Source of the DNA: Circinella minor
Taxonomy: Eukaryota > Mucoromycota > Mucoromycetes > Mucorales > Lichtheimiaceae
Assembly (NCBI GenBank): GCA_016758965.1
Contig: JAEPRB010000061.1
Span: 1 to 64,000, forward strand
DNA: 64,000 bases
Direction of reading: 5' to 3'
This document shows positions 27,441 through 39,985 of the stretch, in pieces. The notes below the pieces were generated by a model. The model was not told the DNA's origin. It did not search any database and saw only the letters and a program-made list of their open reading frames with translations. Made by a program: the position numbers and the translations under genes. Numbering within the stretch: the stretch's first letter is position 1; each line of letters begins with the position of its first letter.

Positions 27441-28390
27441 GATAAGTCTCAGGAATGCATTCCTGTTACACCTACCATCTTAGAATGGAGATTTGCCGAC
27501 AGAAAAGGTTTCTCCGAAAAAGTTATTTTATATAATATAAAAACGAATAAAGAAAAACGTCATTATTATTGTTATTGTTATATTATCTGATTATATATAA
27601 GACTTTCTACTGCTATTCTTATTGCTTTTTAAGATATATAGCATCGATATTATTAAGTATGTCCACACATATACACACGAAAAGAAAGTGGGTTTTCTAC
27701 TACCTGCAATAACCTGCAAGTGTGATCCTGCTTCAAAAGTTTCAGAAGTAGTATATTACTCCATCCAACTTCAAGTTCTCTTCTTGTAATTATTGTTGTC
27801 TGGACAACATTATTATTACTAAAAGTGTATTCTCTCACTTTTTTTTTGTGTTACATAGCAATACTTTAAAGGAGGTAATAAAGTGGCACTTTTTTTATCT
27901 TCTCGACAATAAACCATTCATTACTTTTTTCTAAAGAAAAATCATAAAGCATCCATTTCTATAGTAATGATACATACTATGCAAGAGTATATATATACTC
28001 AATTTATTTTTACTTAAATAGACGACTGTCCATCGTTATTATTAGTGTATAGTATAAAAAAGAGCTCTTGATTATTATTATTTTGAAGGTTGCACAGAAG
28101 GGTAAAGCTCCTTCACTCTTAAAAAACACATGTGTGTACAACAAAAAATCGGTCATCCACCACATGCAGCAAACTTAGTACAGTTAGCCAAAAAAAAAAA
28201 AAAAAAAGAGCAGTTTAACCCCCCAAAAAAAACACCCTTTTTTATATTCCACCAAACATATTATAAGAAAACCCACATTAGGATACATAATAATTTATAT
28301 ATTTTTACTTGGGTAAACCTGTCTCTTTTTTTTTCTTCTCTCTCTTTTTTTTCATATACAACTTTCTTTTTGAAAAACAATAAATAACAC
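27441..28390. other. Upstream region of the CEP104-like gene
   Basis: AT-rich 950 bases with a long A run (28192-28207). A CT-rich leader (28318-28350) precedes the ATG at 28391. No gene seen. Confidence 0.5.
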
Positions 28391-31300
28391 ATGACGATTG
28401 TGCCACTTCCTTACGAAATAGCACATTGCTCATCGTGGGACGATGAACATGAACCAGAACAATTAGTTGCTTCGAGTCCTGGTAATCGTATTAACGTAAC
28501 AGACAAGATTGAAAATGATGTCGACGTTGAAACCAACACATTACCGAGTAACAATAAAGTCAAAGGCTGGCAAACACCAAAGTAATTTTTTATTATTATA
28601 ATTGTTCTTAAATTACAATAAGAAAGAAAAAAAAAACATATAGACAATTAAGCAATCGTTAATAATATTAATAATAACAATAGGTGTCCCACCTATCCAC
28701 AAGATCTTATTATTCGATTACTTTGTGGACCTGCACGAATCTCCAAAGTTCAAGTATTATCTCACCATTATAAAATTGCAACAAAAATAGACGTTTACAT
28801 TGGTATTTTGAAAGACCCATCTAGCATCCAAAATGCTCTTGATGAACATGCTTTACCAGAAGATGATGAAGAAGAAGAAAGAAGAAGAAGACGACGAGAA
28901 CTTGATGATGACGAAGATGACGAAGATGATGATATGGTGATTGAATTTACACGATTAGGGTAACTAAAATAATAATAATAATGCATATTAAATCGGAGTC
29001 GATTTCTCAAAACTGACACATTTTTTATATTCATTTTAGTTATGTCAGTCTTGATAATAACACAAGGGCGCAATATCGAGCTCGTGAACTAAAATCAATT
29101 AAAGTCAATGTTGATGGCGAATACGTTAGACTTGTCGTACGTAGTTGTCATAGAAACCGTTTAAACACTTATAATCAGGTAATAACATATTTTCTTTCTT
29201 TTTTTTTATTGTTTAATGAGACACGAGAAAAATAGGGGGGGATGAGTTAAGAACAAATCTAGACAATTTGTGGGTAAATGGATTATAAATAACAATAATA
29301 ATCAGGGGGATGGGAGGAGCAAAAGAATTCTTTTTCTTGTCAGCAAAGCATGATGTCTGTTGATCAATAACACATTTTCAACCCATGTGGTATTGATTTT
29401 CATAATCTTGTCCTACAATTTCCTTTGATGTTGTTATTCATGAATTGTCATATTATTAATATCTTGCCGATCCTTACTTTTTATTAAAACAATGTTCTTT
29501 CTTTTATAGGTTGGAGTTCTTGCTCTTAACATATTGGGTCAACCACTACGTCATGAAGCGGCTGGTGTAACTGCAATCCCTGTAAGCCTTTTTTTTTTTG
29601 AGAAATTATATATTATTATTTCTCTAAGAAACCCGAGAACTGAATTAAATCAAATAAACACAATTTTATAGAGCCACATGGCCCGATATTTACAACACCC
29701 TCTAGATGAATCAAGTATGTTAAGTTCTTCTACAAGAAGAACAAGTGTTTCTAGTAGTCAAAGTCTTAGTAATAGACTTTCTGCTTCTGGTGTTCTTGAT
29801 ATTGAACTTCAACAATGGATTTCTGCTTTAATGCACGCTGAAGAAGAAGCAGCTCGAGGTAAGATATAATTTACCCCATCCTGTTTACTACATATAAAAT
29901 ATAGCTAACACGATTAATTGCTTTTTTTTATTTTTTGATAAGATGAATCGTATCAAATTGCAAAAGTATACAAAGATATAAGTGATAACCTTTCTCGCTT
30001 TGGCAAAATTGTCATTGATTTAGAATTGGGCAAAAAACAGGCAGTTGAATCAAAAGATTATGATGAAGCAGAAAAAATTAAAGTAAGTTACATTTGTATC
30101 GTTATTATTTCTTTAGACCATTATATATACTAACTACATTTTTATATGTACATATAAAAGGCTGATATTTGCAACATTAAACAATCTGCAGAACAATTAT
30201 TACAACAAGCAAATATCCATATTACCCGCGATGGTCGCGTGGTTCCTGCTGGGAGCAACGGTACAATTGAGGTATTATGCACAGAAAAAATAAAGGTATA
30301 TTATTATCTAAAAGAACGAACCTCATGACTAACATAAAGATGATGATCGCACACATCACTTGTTACCCTACTTTTTTTATTATAGTATGAAGACGATGAC
30401 GAAGAAAATAATATTATTCCGGAATCATTACGTGGTCCACCTTACCCCAATGATGACAACAATGGTAACATCAATGAAGAATTTGTTAACAACAGACATC
30501 ATCATCACAATAATGATGAAGATAGTACAACATTAATCAGTAGCTACCATGGTGGTACCAACAATAATAATCATAATCAACAAGAAATTCAACAACAAGA
30601 TCGTCTTTATAATGAAATTGAACAATGGACCAATAGCACGTCATATAATCATCCACCTCTCGTAGTTGCTAACAGTGGCAGTAACGAAGGTATTAGTCAA
30701 AATGGTTCAACAACACACCAAAGTTCACCTACTTCATCACTTTCAACAGATGCTGCCGAAATGTTGTTACCACCTCATCTGACATCCTATGGAGGACACG
30801 GTGATGTTGGACTGCTCGTTGGTGAACGTGAAATGATTGTACAAAATGGTAATGAACACCCTGGCGCCCAAGATATGGAAAAGTCAACTATTGATTTACA
30901 ACGTGTTTCCATGTCAGATTTAATGGCACCTTCACTTTCAGCTTCCGTTGCACGAAAACATTCGTTACGTGGGATGATTCCAACAGATGACGAGCAAGAA
31001 CCTACTATTGAAGAAGAATTAGAGCAAATAGAAGAAGAACATGAAGATAAAAAAGCATTTTCATCATCAAAGAAGAAAAAGGAGCTAGACCCCGAATGTG
31101 TTCCTGAACCATTGATTGATGCCGAACGTGATAATTGTCGGGTCCCTATTTCTGTCTTTGGTGAAGATGTTACTGCTTGTGTTCTTAGTGTCAAGGTCAA
31201 ATGCCGAGAATATGGTTTGAAGCAAGTCGCAGAAAGCGTTCAAGTGACCAATATGCTTGTTGAAAATAATGAATTATATCGATTGAATGAGCTTATGGAG

Positions 31301-33522
31301 GATCCCAATTATATCGATGATAGCAGTAGTGAAGCCAGTAATACTGATGATGATTATGAAGAAGAAACACGTCATATTTCCTTGTTTATTAAGGCTGTGC
31401 TAATGATGATTCAAGAAGCTATTATGGATTCAAGAGAGTCTATTATTAGCATGACGATTGCTATTTGGAAAGATATGAACTGTAAGTTTATTTATTTTAT
31501 TGATGATCTATGAAATTGATTAGCCACATTGCGTTCTTTTTCAACATACGTCTGCATGTGTATACATCGTTATATATCGCTTCACACACTTTACCACCCC
31601 CTTACCCAAAGAAAGCAATGAAAAAAAAGAGGTCAATAGACTGAGCTCTTGATTCCTTTTTCTTATCAATTTTTTTTATTTTATTTTTCTTTCTGCTTTA
31701 TTAGCTATTTGTGACGTAGTACCAAACACTCTTGTCTTTGGGCTAATCGAACGTGCTTTCTCCGGTTTATTAATGCGCACCAACGACTCCAACCAACGTA
31801 TTCGACAACCTGCATCGCAACTTGTTCTTGACTTGTCTGAAAAGTTTTGCCAACGACCATATTCTTTATTATCACTTTATATCACTAAGCCCGACCGTAT
31901 TATTCATAATCATAAAGACGCACGTGCGAGAATTGAGTTGGTATCTTCTGCTGTAAATGAACTGCGTATCAAGACCAATGCTAGTGGAAACAAAAAGAAT
32001 ACCGATGCGCCCTCAGCAGAAAGTGGTATTATTCCCTTGGAAGATTTGATGGCTTTCGTGGTTACTTATTTGAATCATTCTCATGATGATGTACGCCAAG
32101 CAGCAGTTGAACTTGTAATTAATGTTTCTGAACAAATCGGGTTTCAATCTGTTAGCAAATATATTGATAAGGATTTACGAATTTCCTTGGCAGAGGTAAT
32201 ATACCCTTCTTTTCCCCTTTTTTTTCCGATAGTACGTTAAACATTATACCTATATATAGACTGTAAAAAAGGTGGCAGAATCTCGCGAAGACAAGCCATC
32301 GACAAAGAGTTCATTTGGGTCCAATGACACTGTAGCTGAACTACGTGCATTGGCGGCTAAAGCAAATACACCAAGTGAGAAAAAAACTGCCAGCCAGACT
32401 AGTACTAAGAAAGATAGTATCAAGCGACGAACTGGTACAGCAACTACTGCTGCTGCTACAGCAACTGATAAACGTGGAAAGGCAGATAGTCGAACTGCAA
32501 CAAGAAAAGTATAGTTTTGTATTTATTTTTAGAAGACAATACAATATTATATATTATAAATAATGAAACTAGAGTTTAACAACGAGTAAAATAATTATTA
32601 GACAACTACTACAAACAATACCAATGGAGCAACACGTACTGCATCTGCTCGCAACGGCACTCGTGGAGCCACTGCTGCTAAAGCCTCCTCCAAGAATACC
32701 ACAACTACAAAAACTACACAACAATCAGATGATGCTCTTTTAGATGACAAAAAGTAAGTGTGCAAACATGCAACCAAAAAAAGCCAACACGTTTTTTCTA
32801 TTTTTTTAAAAATGAAAACATTTACACTTATTCTTGAAATTTAGCATCTGTATATTCTGTGAAGAAAGCAATCCTGACTTTAATGAAGATACACTTATCT
32901 CTCATTATTATGAGGAATGTCCTGTATTAACAAGCTGTTCCAGATGTCAAATCGTACGTTTTATAATATATTCGTTACATATATATATATATATGGGTGT
33001 GGGCGGTGTATCGAGCATAAACGCAACTAACAATAACAAATAATATTGATATTATAGATACTGGAAATTTCGACCTTAAATGACCATACGTTCAGAGATT
33101 GTGCTAAACGACATTTGGTAAAGCAATGTACTCGTTGTAGACAAGCTGTCCCTGTTGAACAATGGCTTCAACATACATTAAAGCAAACTTGTTCAGGTAA
33201 GAAAAAAAATTACTTTTTATCTGTTGTGTAGGTAATCAATAATAGGTGGACTAAATAATAATAATAAAATGTTTACATAATAGCTATTCCTGATAATGAA
33301 ACAAGATGTCCCTTGTGTTTAGAACACATTGATCCAGCAACAGACAGTCAATGGAAAACACATTTACTAAGTGGTGACGGATGTCCTAAAAATACACGGC
33401 TTGTTCGACGAAACAAGCCTAACAATAACAAGACTGTTGCCAAATCAACAAACAATACTAGTGCAACAAAGACCCGTGGTGCTACCAAAACACCTAATTC
33501 TTCATTAAGAAGAAAAAAGTAG
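28391..33522 (+). CDS. CEP104-family protein (jelly-roll, coiled coil, TOG, zinc-finger array), 14 exons
   Basis: In animals and algae CEP104/FAP256 binds tubulin and microtubule plus ends at ciliary tips and centrioles. Exons: 28391-28581, 28684-28959, 29040-29178, 29510-29581, 29672-29858, 29943-30082, 30161-30295, 30386-31481, 31705-32195, 32260-32508, 32602-32753, 32845-32953, 33058-33196, 33284-33522; about 1204 aa. Domain order matches the family. An N-terminal jelly-roll contains GWQTPKCPTYPQDLIIRLL, YVSLD and ARELKSI. A charged coiled coil (KDYDEAEKIKADICNIKQ) follows, then a long acidic/Asn-rich insert, a TOG-like HEAT domain (exons 8-9), a Thr/Ala/Lys-rich basic linker and a C-terminal array of CxxC...H..C fingers starting ICIFCEE and including CPLCLEHI. 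Exon 7 could instead end at 30271. All phases agree and no break is seen. It is convergent with the CRIB-protein gene. Confidence 0.9.
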
Positions 33523-33761
33523 AGAGAGAGAAACCTATTAGAAACTAAAGACATACAATAACCCTTTTTTTATGTTTTGTTATAAAAAAATCACGTACAA
33601 ACAAAAAAGAACAATTTACATATATACAAAAATATATATACCTTCTTCTTTTAGCTCTTTTTTTTTATCCTACACTCCTCCCTTCTCTATATTTTTTTTT
33701 ATTTTTTTCATTTTGTTACTATACCCTTTTCTTTCTTTTTTTTAACGTTTCAATTTTGCAG

Positions 33762-33803
<42 letters not shown>

Positions 33804-33913
33804 TTTTTCGATACATCTTATAAATATATGTGAACATGATAAATGAAGGGAAAGGGGGATAAAATATAACAATAACAAAAGCTAGTAAAAAAAAGTAAAT
33901 GGATCATTGAATA
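33523..33913. other. Convergent 3' region with a TA microsatellite
   Basis: The 391 bases between two facing genes. Holds a pure (TA)n tract at 33767-33799 and several T runs that probably serve polyadenylation of the CEP104-like transcript. Confidence 0.6.
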
Positions 33914-35123
33914 CTAGAAAAGAACTCCAGATTGACGTTCAGGTAAACTTCTTTGTGGAAGATCGAATATCATATCATCATTTGAATTACTTTTTTCTAT
34001 AGTGTTTAGAAAATAACGAAAATAGTGAGTGAGCAGTATTTTAATTTCTAGTTTTACATTACATATACTTACCATTCTCATTATTTGGATCTGTGCAACT
34101 TTTAGATCGTTGACGTGCATATGCATGCTACATAGTTACATATTTCCATTCACACACTTTAGTAAAAAAAAAATATGTTTAGTAAATGAAGAAAAAAAAA
34201 GGAAAGAAAAACAACCTTTTGAATTTGTGCATCAATTTTACTTTCAACATAACATTTCATCAAAGACATATTATGTTGTGGTGTTTCTTTACAAACATCC
34301 TATAGATAACAAAAACAAGAAGCATCAATATCCATTTTATGCTTCTCTTTTTTTTTTAATTATAAAAATTATAAAAATTACCTCTAATAAAGGTCCATCA
34401 CTAAGGTTACTTTTACTTGATAAAACATCATCACTGACTCCACGTTCAAAACAATATTCAACACGTTGTTGTGACGACGAATGATATTGGTGATGACGAG
34501 CGCTAATAGTTGCTGGATAATATTGTAATGGTTTACGGTTCACCATGGGTGTTGTAGCTGTCACCGATCGACGTACTCCATTACAGCGATTGCTACTACT
34601 ATTGTAATTATTATTTTGATATTGCTGATGTTGAATGGGTGCAATCTCTTGTAACTTTTGTGTAATTTCAGCTAGTTGCTGTCGTAGTTGTTCAGCAGGT
34701 GGTATACCTGATATTCGTCGTTGATCCTATTCTGTTTTTTTTAGTCGATTTCCCGGAAAATAATTAGTGTGATAAAAAAAATCTTGGGGGTTTATACCCA
34801 ATATAATAACATACTCTTTGTGGAGATCGATCAACGCCTTTTTTTTATTTTGCATAAAGATCAGTATATACGTTTTTGTTTTTATAACGTCAACTAAAAC
34901 TAATTATTACTTACCAATATGATACATGTGCTATTGTAATATAGAGAAAAAAGAAATAATGGATTAATATAGCATAGCGTATAATCGAAAGAAATGTATA
35001 GAATGTGAAGGGTTTTTTTTTCTTTACCCTGAAATCGGTAGGAATGCCAATACATGTTTTGTCAACAGCTGCTTTCTTTCTTCTACGATGAGTACAACTT
35101 ATTTTTGATACACTATTCCCCAT
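33914..35123 (-). CDS. Small CRIB-domain (Cdc42/Rac-binding) protein with micro-exons, 7 exons
   Basis: Likely membrane-anchored effector of a Rho-type GTPase, acting in polarity or actin control. Minus-strand exons: 35123-35028, 34930-34915, 34837-34815, 34726-34382, 34299-34216, 34127-34073, 33996-33914; 233 aa. The protein starts MGNSVSK, a good N-myristoylation site (Gly2, Ser6), then a basic patch (HRRRKK) and the CRIB core IGIPTDFR-HMYHIG, which fits I-x-x-P-x-x-F-x-H-x-x-H-x-G. The CRIB is split: exon 2 is 16 bases and supplies HMYHIG, and exon 3 is 23 bases. Both have GT-AG borders and restore the frame. A short Leu/Gln helix follows, then Gln/His/Asn-rich sequence. Layout resembles animal CDC42SE/SPEC small effectors. 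The exon 5 donor (GTTGTT) is weak, so that junction is least sure. Confidence 0.75.
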
Positions 35124-35419
35124 GATTCGATTACGAAAAGAAATATCAATATACTGTGCAATATTTAATAAATGTATTCAAAGAGAATAGTAGGTGAAAA
35201 GATAATGAATTAAAATAAATGGAGCTTATTATACAATTGTAAAAAGAAAGAGAGAGAGAGAAAGGTGCGCAATAATGACAATAATTGATATATAACCTTC
35301 TACATGTATATATTATCTATTCTATTTGTGTGAGGAATTTCTTTAATAAAACTATAGATTTCGGAAACTTTATAATAACAATAAAAAAAGGTTCAAGTTC
35401 ATACTACAATATTTTTCCA

Positions 35420-36399
35420 TTAATGCTTCTTCTTGTTTCTTTTCTTATTAACAGTACCAAAACCACGAGAACGTCTCAATAATTTGGAATATACAACACC
35501 ATAAACAAGACTCAAAGAAAGTACAACAGCACTCCATGCTTCGGCTTCAATATAAGTAAGAATGGGTAATCCAGTCAATTCAGTAAAAATAGCTGGTGGG
35601 TGAGTTGCCAAAATATAAAATAAGGCAGTAATAAATGATGCTTTGACATCATTATTTGCTGCATGTAACCATCGTGGTGTCGAAAATGACCAATGATGAT
35701 GTGTCAAATTGAACGTATCGATCCAAAATCCACCTCCAGAACCTGCCAATGTACCGCATAAAATTTTGGCAACAAATTTATCCGCTCCCAAAATCGAATC
35801 CACTCCCAAAACACCAAAATTGACAATGGCTGCGTTACGTAAAATTCCATCGGCGACAGTAAATAGTTCTTCAACAAGCGGTAATGAAAAGATAAAGTGG
35901 AAGAATGGATAGACAAATGAATTGGAAAACATTAGCCAATAGGCCGTTCTAATTTTTAAAAAAAAATTGGTGGGTTGAGGTAATTTGTGTTAGCTTTACG
36001 GATATATTACAAAATAGAGAGAGAGAAAAAAAAACAAATGTGATGCAAGATAATTAATATAATTGTTGTTTGTTACGAGATAAAACAAGCTTACCCATAG
36101 ATCCCCCAGAATAAATTGCTTTTCAAAATACCTACTGGCTCACCACGTAATATACATACAGTCGATCCACCACCTGCACACATGATAACTGTGGCAAGAA
36201 AACCTTGGCCCCATCCGATCTGCTTATGACCTGCACCTACGGCTGAGCGATAAGCGTAGGCAATTAAAAACGCGTGCAGTACATCAAGAATTGGGATGCC
36301 ATAATACTCGAGACTTGTCAGATATGAAATACCCTCAACTAGCTGATTCGTAATAGTAGTAAATGTTGTTTCTGATAAAAGTGTTTCGGCTGTTGACAT
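35420..36399 (-). CDS. TRIC-type trimeric intracellular cation channel, 2 exons
   Basis: TRIC channels are ER/SR monovalent-cation channels that supply counter-ions during calcium release. Exons 36399-36095 and 35948-35420 on the minus strand; 277 aa, a usual TRIC length. Landmarks: a first glycine-rich helix ending GGGSTVCILRGEPVGIL, then YWLMF; a second half with ILCGTLAGSGGGFW and NNDVKASFITALFYIL, which fits the conserved KASL-containing helix; about seven hydrophobic segments; and a Lys/Arg-rich C-terminus (RRSRG...KKRNKKKH) like an ER-retention tail. A GTG precedes the ATG at 36399 and is not used. The junction yields IYG-TAYW without a break. Assignment is from motif memory, not an alignment. 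It lies in tandem with the CRIB gene, about 300 bases apart. Confidence 0.7.
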
Positions 36400-37272
36400 C
36401 ACTTGTGGTATCGCTTTGTCGTCGTTGTTTTTGTTATTACTATATGTGACAAATCAAAAGGATATAAAAAGAAAAAGAGAAAGAAAAAAAAAATATTAAT
36501 AAAAGTGGAAAATAAAAACTTTGAAAGGGGTGCGTGAGAAAGATGTCACAAAAAATATATATGAGATAAGATATAGGAAATACATACCATGTAAAATCTA
36601 GCGCTACATCTTGTTAGAAAAATAAGAGCAGAGAAAACTCCTCCTTTTTTTTACCTCAAATTTGGGCACCGTGAAATATTTTTGCCAAATCTAAACCCAG
36701 AATCAGTTAATCTCCCAACGCATATTCCTATTTTCTTTACTGTTTTCGCTTTCTCCAAATAACTTGTGTAAAGTACAAAATTTGTCACAGACGCGCCTTG
36801 TTTACTAAACATTTTTACAATAGTAAAAGCTTTGTTGTTGCTTGGTTAAGATAGAATGGAAATGACGCATGTCTGTTAGAGGGCTATGTGAAGTATGGCT
36901 AAGTGGAGGAAATGTTGAGAAAGAAAATAAGAACAGGATCTCTTCAATAGATATGACAGGTTATAATTGCTGTATTATGGACTAGTTATATCAATCGTAA
37001 GTAAATTTCTTACAGGCTACTGGAAAGGATTATATAGTGGTAAGTTATTGATTTGGTTCATTATATTATTTATAAATCAAATATGTAGATTTTAAATGCG
37101 CCAGGCAAATCCGAGAAAATGAAAGCTCGTTTAGCATTGATGACATCCATCCAATATTTTAACATTTTTCAAAAACACTGGAATAGTCACAAGAAAAACA
37201 TTAATTCACATTTGAAAATTTACTATTTTTATTTTCCAAGACCCATTCCATACATATCATATATACAGTACC

Positions 37273-37522
37273 GACGGACAAGCAATTGGATCATCTGAAA
37301 GACTTAAAGAAAGTTGAGAGCTTGACGATTTGCTCATGATATATGGTGATTGCCCAATAAGGCTTAGCTGTCGTGAAGATTAAATCACCAGCTGAAGTAT
37401 TGGATGGTAGTCGTCCAGATTTTCCAAACCTATCCAGCGAAATAAAAGACTCTATTGATAAGATGATCAAGGGTGGTTACGATAATAATGAGAATTCAGC
37501 TTTTGGTCTTTTGTTTAAAGGC
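37273..37522 (+). pseudogene. Second PD-(D/E)XK nuclease-like relic
   Basis: The first part reads DGQAIGSSERLKES, a TGA stop, then ELDDLLMIYGD. A frame change leads into LAVVKIKSP, RPDFPNLSSEIKDSIDKMI, GGYDNNENSAFGLLFKG. The order (x-I-K-S-P, a D-F-x-x-L segment before an amphipathic helix, then F-G-L-L-x-x-G) parallels the remnant at 24533-24772. Here the motif glutamate is Lys (KIK), so even the core is degraded. No neighbouring exon could be joined. Confidence 0.55.
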
Positions 37523-38052
37523 ACTTGACACAAAGTATTGTATTTTAAGTAGATATCTTACAAATAATGAGTAGTAATCCTTCTACGTACATAATAATAT
37601 AGAGCTTACCCGCATTTTATTTGTCATGGGCCGCAAATGTATCAAGCAGTAGATAGAATGATCCCCTCACTGTTTTAGATATTCCATGTAGTCACCATAA
37701 TTATTCTCTTCTTGTTCCCACGTTTCAACCCCTAATAACTGTACAAGTAACTATTAAATTTGACAATCTATTAATATCAACCTTACATTATGTTTACAAG
37801 TAGATATTCATGTTATCCAATGCCAGAAGGTGCTTCGCTTTGTCTCAAATCTGAGAGTAGACCGAACAATCAGAATCTTATTACGTCGTCAAATCATTCG
37901 GAAACCCAAAAATCCACAGTAATAATAATAATAATAATAATAGCGATGATAGTGAAGGGTAAAAACAATACAATCAAGATGGTTTTAAGACAAGGCACGG
38001 CAAATTTTCACTTCTCTTTTATATGCTCCAAGCACTTTTTTTTGTATGGTGG

Positions 38053-39037
38053 ATTTCACTTGTAATCGCCAATAATTCCCACTGATTTCTAGAGGCTTCA
38101 ACTTCACACTAAATCAATATTTTATAAATCCACACTTTAAGTATCATTTTTAAGCTTATTATAAACAATTATTAAAGTTTAGAAAGTTGTAAAAATGTTT
38201 TGAAGCTTGTCAAAGTCGGTTGGTCATAGCCCATTTCTGACCATTTTGGCTGGGCAAGAGACAAAATTGAAAGATGAAACTACATATCGGAGTTCTCAAG
38301 CATAGGTGGAGCAAATCACGTGATACGAGTAGTAGGTGAAAATCTTAGAATGAGCTGTAACACAGTATCACAATATTGGAATCCAAGGCCATAATATAAA
38401 GATAAGAAACTATGGAATAGAATTTTTAGTTTACTAAAAGTATACATATAATTGATAAAGTTTACTGCATTTAATATTAATGCTCAAACAAATTGACTGT
38501 ACTATATTCCTCACATGTATAAGCTTCTAACTTATTACAGTGGTGAGATGTGTCTGTTGTAGTTATTTTTGCTATTATTAATTAAAAAGAAATAAGAAAA
38601 TCGAGTGTTCTAAGTTCTAAGCGCTAATATTAATTGCAGAATTGATTCTGCAAATAATTAAATGCTAAAGGCCATGTAATACTAGGTACATAGATAAATT
38701 TCTTGATTTTGGTTTATGCAAAACACTTACATGAAGAAAAAAATGTAAAATAGGCAGGAAGTCAGTTTTAAGTTTTAAGCTATGATATAAGACTATTGAG
38801 TAATGTAATGTATCTGTCTGCTTAAATTTATAAATACATATCAGTGTTTTATCAGAACATAATTATACCATAAGCGTACAAAAGAAGTAGTAAAACTTAT
38901 TAAAAGCCTTAGTATAGAACACTTAACTTTATGATGGCACAAAAACAATTATATGTAAAAGTAACAACTGTAACACAAATCACCAAACAAAGATGAAATA
39001 AAATAAATTATAAATTATTGGCGATTACAAGTGAAAT
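38053..39037. repeat. 985-bp segment with 25-bp perfect inverted ends
   Basis: 38053-38077 (starts ATTTCACTTGTAATCGCC) is the exact reverse complement of 39013-39037. Inside is AT-rich DNA without open frames. Could be a non-autonomous DNA transposon. I see no clear target-site duplication, so it might also be a repeat pair from another event. Confidence 0.5.
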
Positions 39038-39496
39038 GCCAGACGACTGTAAATTTTTATTGTTTATATTTCGAGCATTAAACCGACCTACACATCGATT
39101 CTTTCTTCTTATAATAGCACCTGATATGTTCATTGTGATACGTTAAACAGACTCTTATGCAACACGTCAGTGGTTCATATGCATCAACAAGTTTACTTCT
39201 TCATAGTGTATTATAACCTACAGATCATGATGCGCTAATGATAATAATTGTAATAAAATCACAACATAACAGCTTGCTTCTTCCTTCTTGAGCTTCAAAG
39301 CAGCATTTGTAGAGCAGCTTATAGAAAAGCAACTTTTTTTTATATTCAAATGTGCACAAGTTTTGGATTTACCCAATCACTTTTGACTGTGACATGTTGC
39401 TGAGATTTAAACAGGTAAGCATAAAGCATAAGAGAGAAAAAAGCTCATACATTATTACTTTATTAGCGTCAATATTAAAAAAAAGTTACTGGTGTC

Positions 39497-39985
39497 ATGG
39501 ATTGGTTCAATAGTGTCACAATGGAATATAACTCCAATAATAAAAAGACGTGGGAGAAAAAACAGAAGGAAGAAATCCTAATGCCAGGAGAAAATCTAAT
39601 GGAACAAAAGCATTATCTAATGGAGAGTTCATGATTGCGTGTGTGAAGATGAAAATTCTACTTATGTTAGTGCTACCAAGAACATTGTTAACCACCGGAT
39701 CATTAATAATGAATCTACCATTAGTCGAACTACTGCCATTGAATCCAGTGCTATGGAATCGAGTTTATTTGAAGTGATAAGTACGTCTTCGAAAGTGTTG
39801 AACTGTAGCTGCAATAAAATTTAGTATTAACAGATCCAAATTCTATTATAGCCCTACAAACATTTACAGATAGCAGCAGCAGCAGAAGCAGCAGCAATAA
39901 TAATCTCCTTGAAGACATTCATAAAAACATTCAAATACATGTACCATTTGTGACACCTTTGAGTGTAAAGGGAACAAAAAAGTAA
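39497..39985 (+). CDS. Small hypothetical gene, 3 exons
   Basis: I do not recognise a family. Exons 39497-39549, 39626-39780 and 39834-39985 give 119 aa. Intron 2 has a strong GTACGT donor and TTAACAG acceptor. Intron 1 uses a weaker GTGGGA donor. The phases (2, then 1) all restore one frame ending in TAA. The product begins MDWFNSVTMEYNSNNKK, has a Thr/Ser/Asn-rich middle, a Ser-Arg run (DSSSSRSSS) and a predicted short helix LLEDIHKNI near the end. No signal peptide or membrane segment. Composition suggests a disordered, perhaps regulatory protein. It could also be the tail of a decayed gene. Confidence 0.4.

Larger units (their letters stand above)
36400..39496. other. Repeat-rich intergenic region
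   Basis: Three kilobases between the channel gene start and the small gene at 39497. Contains the nuclease-like relic at 37273-37522, the inverted-repeat segment 38053-39037 and a short AAT microsatellite near 37920. No other coding pattern found. Confidence 0.5.
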
